This document shows positions 1-5,124 of a stretch of 5,124 bases of DNA, in pieces; position 1 is the first letter of the stretch, and the number at the start of each line of letters is the position of its first letter. A program made the translations under genes and the position numbers. Source of the DNA: Psychrobacter sp. (GTDB lineage: Bacteria; Pseudomonadota; Gammaproteobacteria; Pseudomonadales; Moraxellaceae); contig JAAXIL010000052.1 of NCBI GenBank assembly GCA_012270355.1, positions 9,541-14,664 on the forward strand, in the 5' to 3' direction. Under the pieces are notes generated by a model that saw nothing but the letters and a program-made list of their open reading frames with translations, had not been told where the DNA came from and did no database searches.

Positions 1-70
1 TAAGTCGGCAGGGAAGAGGAAGAGATGGTAGAGCGGCTTTTCAGTTGGGGTGAGGGGTAGGATAACACAA

Positions 71-99
71 AAAAAAAGACACCCGAAGGTGTCTTTTTT
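71..99 (-). terminator. Intrinsic terminator of the glnK-amtB operon
   Basis: A perfect 6-bp GC-rich stem, GACACC (78-83) with GGTGTC (88-93), is extended on both sides by A and T runs (71-77 and 94-99). On the minus strand the loop reads UUCG closed by C-G, the exceptionally stable tetraloop, and is followed by a run of seven U. It starts about 30 nt past the amtB stop codon. The A/T flanks also allow function on the plus strand, but the loop reads CGAA there, so minus-strand termination is the better fit. Confidence 0.93.
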
Positions 100-128
100 A
101 TGTCGTATTTTAGGTTACTTTAAAAGGT

Positions 129-1400
129 TTACTTTACAAACTCAGGATACGCTTCTTGTCCACATTCCGCTAAGTCCGCCCCTTCGTATTCGTGTTCTTC
201 TGAGATACGAATGCCCATCACAGCTTTCAAGATGCCCCAGACCACAAGGCTTGCCCCAAATACCCACACAAAGATGGTGATCGCACCGACAAACTGACCG
301 AAGAATGATGCACCGTCATTAGTGATGGGCACAATCATCAAGCCAAACAAGCCAACCACACCATGCACCGAAATCGCACCGACAGGGTCATCAAGTTTTA
401 GTTTATCAAGGGCAATAATCGACACCACCACAATCAAACCAGCAACAAAACCAAAGATGGTAGCCAGTAATGGCGTTGGGGTAGAGGGTTCAGCGGTAAT
501 CGCTACCAATCCTGCCAATGCCCCGTTAAGTAACATGGTCAAATCCGCTTTGCCAAAGATGATGCGAGCCAAAATCAACGCTCCAATCGCACCGCCTGCG
601 GCAGCGGCATTGGTATTTAGGAACACCATGGCGACGGCGTTGGCACTGGCAACATCACCAAGTTTGAGCACCGAGCCGCCATTAAAGCCGAACCAACCCA
701 TCCACAAGATGAATGTACCGAGTGTGGCAAGCGGTAGGTTTGCCCCAGGAATCGCTCGGATTTCACCGTTTTTACCATATTTACCTTTACGAGCACCGAG
801 TAATAATACCCCTGCTAACGCTGCTGCCGCACCTGCCATATGTACAATACCAGAGCCAGCAAAGTCACTAAAACCTAAGTCGCCCAAATTGTATAGACCA
901 AACACGTCGTTACCGCCCCATGTCCAGCCACCCTCAAGTGGGTAGATAAAGCCCGTCATGACGACAGCAAAGGCGAAAAATGCCCATAACTTCATGCGTT
1001 CGGCGACGGCACCCGATACGATGGACATACAAGTTGCGACGAACACAACTTGGAAGAAAAAGTCCGATGCCCCTGAATATACCGAGCCACCATCAAAGCC
1101 TTCTTCAGCAGACGCACTCAACGCATCGGCAACCAACGTGTCACCACCTGCGATGCCGTCTAAGAAAATGCCACCGCCATACATAAAGTGATAGCCACAC
1201 ACCAAATACATGGTACAAGCAATGGCAAATAGTCCAACGTTTTTGGTTAAAATTTCTGTGGTGTTTTTTGAGCGAACCAAGCCCGCCTCTAGCATGGCAA
1301 AACCTGCCGCCATCCACATCACCAACGCACCACAAATCAGAAAATAAAATGTGTCGATGGCGTACTGCAACTCAAAAATATAATTTAGATTGGTTTCCAT
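129..1400 (-). CDS. amtB: Ammonium transporter, Amt/MEP/Rh family
   Basis: Inner-membrane ammonium channel of 423 residues, normally a trimer with 11 membrane helices. By comparison with E. coli AmtB the pore residues are present: the twin histidines H187 (GIVHMAG) and H346 (ISVHGVVG), D179 in DFAGSG, the gate phenylalanines F120 and F239, S243 in GFNGGS, and W161 near the outer vestibule. The cytoplasmic tail (about 400-423, EEHEYEGADLAECGQEAY) is the segment PII proteins act on; a cysteine stands where many relatives have histidine. There is no cleavable signal peptide, unlike E. coli AmtB; helix 1 begins near residue 15. I start at the ATG at 1400, preceded by GGGGGGA with suitable spacing; a TTG at 1418 would place that sequence inside the gene. 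It lies 50 bp downstream of glnK and is very probably co-transcribed with it. Confidence 0.96.
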   Translation of the reverse strand: METNLNYIFELQYAIDTFYFLICGALVMWMAAGFAMLEAGLVRSKNTTEILTKNVGLFAIACTMYLVCGYHFMYGGGIFLDGIAGGDTLVADALSASAEEGFDGGSVYSGASDFFFQVVFVATCMSIVSGAVAERMKLWAFFAFAVVMTGFIYPLEGGWTWGGNDVFGLYNLGDLGFSDFAGSGIVHMAGAAAALAGVLLLGARKGKYGKNGEIRAIPGANLPLATLGTFILWMGWFGFNGGSVLKLGDVASANAVAMVFLNTNAAAAGGAIGALILARIIFGKADLTMLLNGALAGLVAITAEPSTPTPLLATIFGFVAGLIVVVSIIALDKLKLDDPVGAISVHGVVGLFGLMIVPITNDGASFFGQFVGAITIFVWVFGASLVVWGILKAVMGIRISEEHEYEGADLAECGQEAYPEFVK

Positions 1401-1450
1401 GTGTCCCCCCGAACGCAAATGGATAATTTAAGTTTTTATTGGTGAATCAA

Positions 1451-1810
<360 letters not shown>

Positions 1811-1859
1811 TTAGAAAGTAGCCACAATTTGCATCATGAATTAAACGTAATGGTTTTGT

Positions 1860-1875
1860 TTCAAGTTCTATGCCA
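1860..1875 (-). promoter_or_regulatory. Candidate sigma-54 (-24/-12) promoter of glnK-amtB
   Basis: The minus strand reads TGGCATAGAACTTGAA. Compared with TGGCACR-N4-TTGCW, the -24 half is good and the 10-bp distance from GG to the -12 dinucleotide is exact. The nearly invariant GC at -12 is GA here, which is a real weakness. The predicted start of transcription is near 1849, about 60 bp before the glnK start codon. I saw no better -24/-12 match and no good -35/-10 pair between the NtrC sites and the gene. Confidence 0.5.
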
Positions 1876-1877
1876 CA

Positions 1878-1916
1878 CAAATTTGACCTAAAAACACGGG
1901 GGGAAGGTCAAATTTG
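1878..1916. repeat. 12-bp perfect inverted repeat upstream of glnK
   Basis: CAAATTTGACCT (1878-1889) is mirrored exactly by AGGTCAAATTTG (1905-1916) across a 15-bp spacer that contains six G in a row. The outer octamer CAAATTTG is itself palindromic, so two identical palindromes lie 31 bp apart, about three helical turns. It sits between the NtrC-type sites and the putative promoter, upstream of the predicted transcript, and lacks a U tract. A DNA operator therefore fits better than a terminator. The binding protein is unknown. Confidence 0.7.
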
Positions 1917-1935
1917 CACCACATCGTAATATTTA

Positions 1936-1952
1936 TGCACCAAAATAGTGAT
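1936..1952. promoter_or_regulatory. NtrC-type enhancer site 1
   Basis: TGCACCAAAATAGTGAT matches the NtrC consensus TGCACYANNNTRGTGCA at 12 of 14 specified bases; only the last two differ. It lies about 95 bp upstream of the predicted sigma-54 start site, in the usual range for NtrC enhancers. An additional isolated half-site, TGCACCA, lies at 1915-1921, 21 bp nearer the promoter and on the same face of the helix. Confidence 0.68.
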
Positions 1953-1966
1953 TTATCAAATGATAA

Positions 1967-1983
1967 GATGCTAAATTAGTGCA
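1967..1983. promoter_or_regulatory. NtrC-type enhancer site 2
   Basis: GATGCTAAATTAGTGCA matches the inner and right part of the NtrC consensus (CYANNNTRGTGCA) at every specified base and fails in the first four. Its centre is 31 bp from that of site 1, the roughly three-turn spacing known for paired NtrC sites at the enteric glnA enhancer. Each site has one perfect half, on opposite sides of the pair. Confidence 0.58.
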
Positions 1984-2000
1984 AAAGCACAACGCCTATT

Positions 2001-2033
2001 CAAAAAAACACGCTAGCCTAATTGGATAGCGTG
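2001..2033 (-). terminator. Intrinsic terminator of the sulP-usp operon
   Basis: CACGCTA (2009-2015) pairs with TAGCGTG (2027-2033), and inside it CC pairs with GG across one mismatch to leave a five-base loop. On the minus strand the stem is followed at once by seven T (2008 to 2002). It lies about 120 bp past the usp stop codon and separates the operon from the glnK control region. Confidence 0.88.
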
Positions 2034-2151
2034 CCTTGATTATAGCGAATGTTAGGGGTAAGTAGGGCGTGGTTTCGGTGAGATTTTGTGAAAAGGTAAG
2101 CTGTTAAAAGGCATTTTGTGAAAAGTTAAAAAAGGTGAATGAGATAGGCTT
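2034..2151. other. Non-coding 3' region of usp with a 13-bp direct repeat
   Basis: No gene is visible here. ATTTTGTGAAAAG occurs twice, at 2083-2095 and 2113-2125, exactly 30 bp apart. This part would be the 3' untranslated region of the sulP-usp transcript before the terminator. No function can be assigned. Confidence 0.5.
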
Positions 2152-3021
2152 TCAACTTTTAGGGTATAACAAATACGGCATCTGATTACCATCGAGCAGT
2201 TTTTGCGTGTCACTGCCCCGCATCCATTCTTTTAGGCGAGAGTCACAAAATGCCCCTGTCATCAGCATCTCAACATCATGCTGTTTTTGATAATAAAGCA
2301 GGGCAGAGGTCACGTCATTACAATCGACCAATGATTTTTGCGTGTCCATTCCTGCTTGCTTGAGGCGAGCGTAGGCTTCTCGCAGGGCATCTTTGTTGGC
2401 AGTGGTGTCTTTGCCAACCATGACAATGTGCACGCTCATACCCCGCATTAGGTTGGTTTTGCAGAGCCATTCTAATAAAGCTTGGCAAGTCGGTTTGTTG
2501 TCAAAGGCAAACAAAGCAGACTTTGGCGGAACAAACTTGGTATGCGTCACCAAAATAGGGCAAGTGGTCGGGCGAATCAGACCAGACAACGTGCTTTTTC
2601 CCGTCACCTCATGCCCAATTACAATAAGCTGAGCCACATCATCGACATAATCCAAACTTTCCGCCACGCTGGAATGGCGATGCAAAGCATAAATGTCATG
2701 CTCATAGCGTCCGCACTTGGCTTGACGTTCGGCACAATAAGCGTCCGATTGTTTGAGCAATGCTCGCCCTTGTTCTCGCAGTCGCCCATTGCTCATGCCG
2801 TCTTCATCGGCAAACTGACTGAGCAGATGCTCACCTTCACCGCCATGCAGACAGCCTGAGTAGTCTACCGCCATCATGCGATGGGTGTTGGGTGTGGCGT
2901 GCAGTAGTCCGATGGGGGCGTGCAAGGCTTTGGCAGACCACATGCTGGCATCGAGCACCGCTTGCACGTGGTCAGGGTCATCGAGACAGGCAATCACGCT
3001 ATCGGGTTTGAGTGAACTCAT
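2152..3021 (-). CDS. Tandem universal stress protein (UspA superfamily)
   Basis: A 289-residue cytosolic protein with two Usp domains, about 5-160 and 166-288, in the UspE-like tandem layout. Domain 1 opens with DSVIACLDDP and ends with QLIVIGHEVTGKSTLSGLI and CPILVTH. Domain 2 ends with LMTGAFCDSRLKEWMRGS followed by MPYLLYP, which matches the G-2X-G-9X-G(S/T) nucleotide loop except that C259 replaces the second glycine. Domain 1 lacks most of the loop, so ATP binding is uncertain. The ATG at 3021 is the only reasonable start: an in-frame stop lies 15 bp upstream. AGGA is 13 bases away, a long spacing that suggests modest translation or coupling to sulP. The gene follows sulP by 46 bp. Usp proteins beside or fused to SulP carriers are a known arrangement, so a regulatory role for the transporter is inferred. 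Confidence 0.87.
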   Translation of the reverse strand: MSSLKPDSVIACLDDPDHVQAVLDASMWSAKALHAPIGLLHATPNTHRMMAVDYSGCLHGGEGEHLLSQFADEDGMSNGRLREQGRALLKQSDAYCAERQAKCGRYEHDIYALHRHSSVAESLDYVDDVAQLIVIGHEVTGKSTLSGLIRPTTCPILVTHTKFVPPKSALFAFDNKPTCQALLEWLCKTNLMRGMSVHIVMVGKDTTANKDALREAYARLKQAGMDTQKSLVDCNDVTSALLYYQKQHDVEMLMTGAFCDSRLKEWMRGSDTQKLLDGNQMPYLLYPKS

Positions 3022-3067
3022 AAATGGGCAATCGTCCTAAATTTTTGCCATTTTATCGGATTTTGGG

Positions 3068-4567
3068 TCAATCCAACAACCCAATATCCCGCCTATCATG
3101 CACCGAAAAGCGGTCAATAATCGTGCGACTGGCTTCATTTAAGCCCACTACCTGCACATCAATTCCCTCTCGACGCAGACGCATCACCAATTTATCCAGC
3201 GTATCCACTGCCGTCACGTCCCAAAAGTGGGCATGGCTGACGTCAATGTGCACCTTATCCAACGCTTCTTTGGCATCAAAACTATCCAAAAATTGCGTGG
3301 TTGACGCAAAAAACACCTGCCCATACACATAGTAATAACGGGTATTGGTCGTCTCGTCCAGCTCGCTGGTCACGCTCAAAAATTGCCCAATCTTATTGGC
3401 AAACGACAATGCCGATAAAAGCACGCCAACCAGCACGCCATACGCCAAATTGTGCGTAAACACCGTAGTAATAACTGTCGCCAGCATCACCACATTAAAC
3501 GACATCGGGTGCGTCTTAAATTCCCGAATCGATTCCCAATTAAATGTGCCGATCGACACCATAATCATCACAGCCACCAGTGCCGCCATCGGGATTTGGC
3601 TCACCCAATCGCTCAAAAACACCACCAAAATCAAGAGTACCACACCTGCAATCAGCGTTGATAGCCGTGTGCGACCGCCCGATTTAACATTAATAATCGA
3701 CTGACCAATCATCGCACAGCCTGCCATGCCCCCAAAAAATCCCGCCACTGTATTCGCAATGCCCTGACCTCGGCATTCTTGATTTTTATCGCTCGTGGTA
3801 TCGGTCAACTCATCGACAATCGTTGCCGTCATCATCGATTCCAGCAAGCCCACCAGAGCCAGCCCCCACGAATCCGGGGCAATAATCCATAGCGTGTCTA
3901 ACTTGAGCGGAATATCAGGCCACAAAACCATCGGCAACGTATCAGGCAACTCGCCCATATCGCCCACATTACGAATGTCGAGCCCCATCGCCATCGCCAC
4001 CACCGTCAGCCCCACGATGCACACCAGTGGCGACGGAATCACCTTGCCAATCTTCGGCAAATACGGAAAACCATAAATAATCGCCAAACCCGCTGCCGTC
4101 ATCAGATACACAGGCAAGCCCACCCGTTCGGTAGCAGGATTTAACTCAGGCAACTGTGCCGCAAAAATTAAAATGGCAAGGGCATTCACAAATCCAATCA
4201 CCACCGAACGAGACACAAACCGCATCAAATTGCCGAGCTTCAAAATGCCCATCACAATCTGAATGACCCCGCACAACAGCGTTGCCGCCAGCAAATACTG
4301 CAAGCCATGATTTGCCACCAAATCGACCATCACCAGAGCCATCGCCCCCGTCGCAGCCGAAATCATCGCAGGGCGACCGCCCACAAAACTAATCACCACC
4401 GCAATACAAAAAGACGCATACAGCCCCACCTTCGGGTCAACGCCCGCAATGATGGAAAACGCAATCGCCTCAGGAATCAACGCCAGAGCCACCACCAGCC
4501 CCGACAGCACATCGCCTCGCACGTTTGAAAACCACTCATCTTTCCACGAGTTTGCGTAAGAAATCAT
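3068..4567 (-). CDS. SulP-family inorganic anion transporter with STAS domain
   Basis: Inner-membrane secondary carrier of 499 residues. The transport core (about 16-395) opens with the SulP hallmark [20 protein letters not shown] (31-50) and contains SAATGAMA (70-77), [16 protein letters not shown] (240-255) and the [15 protein letters not shown] and GGRTRLS stretches (267-303), which form the central substrate region of this family. A cytosolic STAS domain follows (about 408-495), beginning [13 protein letters not shown] and containing [17 protein letters not shown]. Length and order are typical of bacterial SulP proteins. Known substrates in the family include bicarbonate (BicA), sulfate and C4-dicarboxylates (DauA); the sequence does not decide among them, and no carbonic anhydrase gene is in view. 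The ATG at 4567 has only a weak AGGG eight bases upstream. It is probably the first gene of an operon with usp. Confidence 0.93.
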   Translation of the reverse strand: MISYANSWKDEWFSNVRGDVLSGLVVALALIPEAIAFSIIAGVDPKVGLYASFCIAVVISFVGGRPAMISAATGAMALVMVDLVANHGLQYLLAATLLCGVIQIVMGILKLGNLMRFVSRSVVIGFVNALAILIFAAQLPELNPATERVGLPVYLMTAAGLAIIYGFPYLPKIGKVIPSPLVCIVGLTVVAMAMGLDIRNVGDMGELPDTLPMVLWPDIPLKLDTLWIIAPDSWGLALVGLLESMMTATIVDELTDTTSDKNQECRGQGIANTVAGFFGGMAGCAMIGQSIINVKSGGRTRLSTLIAGVVLLILVVFLSDWVSQIPMAALVAVMIMVSIGTFNWESIREFKTHPMSFNVVMLATVITTVFTHNLAYGVLVGVLLSALSFANKIGQFLSVTSELDETTNTRYYYVYGQVFFASTTQFLDSFDAKEALDKVHIDVSHAHFWDVTAVDTLDKLVMRLRREGIDVQVVGLNEASRTIIDRFSVHDRRDIGLLD

Positions 4568-4728
4568 TCATTTGCCCTATCAAAATATCGTTGTTTTAAT
4601 CGTTTACCGCTCATATTCGCAAGTCTGCGAGTGTCACCATGACGAATTTCACTATGTGCTGATGGCGAGTATGCGTGCTGTTAAATTAGTTGGAGCTATT
4701 TACCGCTTTCCGCTTGTATCTGCCCGTC

Positions 4729-4809
4729 TGGGCGTGGCGGGTGCTACGGTTTGGGGCGTTCCATCTAGCCGAGCGATCACCCCAAAATCTACCACCCGCA
4801 CCACGCCCA
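4729..4809. repeat. Long imperfect hairpin / inverted repeat upstream of sulP
   Basis: TGGGCGTGGCGGGTG (4729-4743) pairs with CACCCGCACCACGCCCA (4793-4809) with a two-base bulge. After a short mismatched stretch, TTTGGGG (4750-4756) pairs with CCCCAAA (4780-4786). That gives about 24 Watson-Crick pairs around a 23-nt loop. The loop segments CTAGCC (4765-4770) and AGCGAT (4772-4777) can instead pair with GGCTAG (4836-4841) and ATCGCT (4822-4827), giving a competing fold. No U tract follows on either strand. Confidence 0.6.
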
Positions 4810-4905
4810 ACCGAGCAGGATATCGCTACAATCGGGGCTAGCGGATACTACTTTCATTTGCACTGTATCGTCGTGCGTGAGCATCGTACAATAACCCCTT
4901 CCCAA

Positions 4906-4928
4906 CCTTCCCTTTGAAAAGTGGAAGG
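4906..4928 (+). repeat. Hairpin overlapping the Shine-Dalgarno of the small ORF
   Basis: CCTTCC (4906-4911) pairs with GGAAGG (4923-4928). The interior CTT/AAG continues the stem past one bulged T to a TGAA loop. The right arm overlaps AAGGAG (4925-4930), the best ribosome binding site in this block. Pyrimidine-rich and purine-rich hairpins of this style also occur as dispersed intergenic repeats in proteobacteria, so it may be a repeat copy rather than a control element. Confidence 0.55.
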
Positions 4929-4938
4929 AGCATTCTAA

Positions 4939-5076
4939 ATGAATTCAATAGACAATTTGAACTTAACCCCTGGTATTCATTCAGAAGGTTTGTTCCCCCA
5001 CCTTCTCAAGGTAGGTGAGAAGCACTTCTTCGTAAAGGGGGCGGTTACTGAGCTTGCTCAGATGTGTAGGTCTTAA
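4939..5076 (+). CDS. Possible small protein or gene remnant, 45 residues
   Basis: An ATG at 4939 follows AAGGAG by eight bases, close to the ideal ribosome binding arrangement. The frame runs 45 codons to TAA. The product starts MNSIDNLNLTPGIHSEGL, continues through a mixed helical-looking stretch (HLLKVGEKHFFVKGAVTELA) and ends MCRS. It has no predicted membrane helix or signal peptide, and I do not recognise the family. The last codons coincide with the start of the palindromic element at 5065, so this may be a gene cut short by a repeat insertion, or a chance frame inside a structured region. The Shine-Dalgarno can be hidden in the hairpin just upstream. It is the only plus-strand gene candidate with a proper start. 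Confidence 0.33.
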   Translation: MNSIDNLNLTPGIHSEGLFPHLLKVGEKHFFVKGAVTELAQMCRS

Positions 5077-5103
5077 TTAGCGAAGCACGAACGTAACCCA
5101 ACA
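5065..5103. repeat. Palindromic intergenic repeat-like element
   Basis: A 39-nt element begins TGTAGG and ends CCCAACA. TGT pairs with ACA and GG with CC at the ends, and TTAGCG (5077-5082) pairs with CGTAA (5092-5096) apart from one bulged G around an AAGCACGAA loop. The stretch between these is mismatched. From memory it resembles the widespread small palindromic repeats that start TGTAGGT and end GTAACCCAACA in many bacterial genomes, with a degenerate left arm. Copies elsewhere in the genome would confirm it. Confidence 0.5.
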
Positions 5104-5124
5104 ATCAATAAGCCAAACGCGACA

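Larger units (their letters stand above)
4568..4938. other. Gene-poor leader region upstream of sulP, rich in inverted repeats
   Basis: I see no credible gene on either strand. Plus-strand reading frames exist from TTG codons at 4572 and 4690, but they lack ribosome binding sites and their products (rich in Arg, Thr and Pro towards the end) resemble no family I know. The region must contain the promoter and 5' leader of sulP, yet no convincing -35/-10 pair stands out. Its main content is secondary structure, listed separately. Confidence 0.55.

Noticed and set aside
3..53. Possible C-terminal end of a plus-strand gene entering from the left (stop at 51-53)
   Set aside because: Only about 16 residues, purine-rich and Arg/Gly-heavy; two minus-strand frames are open too, so nothing supports coding here.
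322..1191. Long plus-strand open frames opposite amtB
   Set aside because: Their products are low-complexity (rich in Pro, Ala, Thr, Ser) and lie antisense to a fully conserved transporter; they are mirror effects of its codon use.
1398..1418. Upstream TTG start for amtB adding six residues
   Set aside because: It would put the G-rich ribosome binding sequence inside the coding region; the ATG at 1400 has that sequence just before it.
1979..1990. Small palindrome GTGCAAAAGCAC as a separate operator
   Set aside because: Half of it is the right arm of NtrC-type site 2, and the half-site order is the reverse of an NtrC site; probably incidental.
2393..4528. Plus-strand open frames opposite usp and sulP
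   Set aside because: They are antisense to well-supported genes, with no family resemblance and no ribosome binding sites.
4594..4622. Minus-strand sigma-70 promoter for sulP (TTGCGA, 17 bp, TTAAAA)
   Set aside because: The spacing is right but the -10 element matches only half of TATAAT; too weak to annotate.
4572..4917. Plus-strand frames from TTG codons at 4572 and 4690
   Set aside because: They have no Shine-Dalgarno, unusual starts and no recognisable motifs. Both run through the 4729-4809 hairpin, so they look like chance openings in a GC-rich repeat.
4939..5124. Retron, TnpB guide RNA or CRISPR-related RNA
   Set aside because: There is structure but no reverse transcriptase, TnpB or Cas gene in view and no regular repeats; the sequence ends at 5124, so the idea cannot be supported.

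Overview
The window carries two compact operons, both on the minus strand, plus a gene-poor and structurally unusual block at the right end. Base composition (moderate GC), protein style and gene content suggest a gammaproteobacterium, most likely Moraxellaceae (Moraxella/Faucicola/Psychrobacter type). This placement comes from general resemblance, not from a marker gene, and is only moderately secure.

Layout from left to right. Positions 1-68 have no supported gene. Positions 71-99 form a strong intrinsic terminator with a UUCG tetraloop on the minus strand. It closes the nitrogen operon glnK (1789 to 1451) then amtB (1400 to 129). The region upstream of glnK (1790-2001) holds a convincing nitrogen-control architecture: a -24/-12-like element near 1860-1875, a 12-bp inverted repeat at 1878-1916, and two NtrC-type sites centred at about 1944 and 1975, which is 31 bp or three helical turns apart. 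Next is the terminator (2001-2033) of the second operon, followed by a 118-bp spacer. That operon is a SulP-family anion transporter with a C-terminal STAS domain (4567 to 3068) followed after 46 bp by a tandem universal stress protein (3021 to 2152).

Positions 4568-5124 carry no recognisable gene on either strand apart from a possible 45-residue plus-strand ORF at 4939-5076 with a very good Shine-Dalgarno sequence. They are rich in inverted repeats: an imperfect hairpin of about 80 nt at 4729-4809 with a competing alternative fold, a hairpin at 4906-4928 that overlaps the Shine-Dalgarno of the small ORF, mutually exclusive hairpins inside that ORF, and a palindromic repeat-like element at 5065-5103. 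This is either a pile-up of dispersed repeats and decayed sequence or a structured RNA. It is the least explained part of the window.

How the genes work together: under nitrogen limitation NtrC would activate glnK-amtB. AmtB admits ammonium and the PII protein GlnK closes it when nitrogen is again plentiful. The SulP-Usp pair looks like an anion (bicarbonate, sulfate or dicarboxylate) uptake system with a nucleotide-binding-type partner protein. Its substrate cannot be read from the sequence. The core genes are ordinary; the most informative finding is the regulatory region upstream of glnK, and the most open question is the right-hand block.
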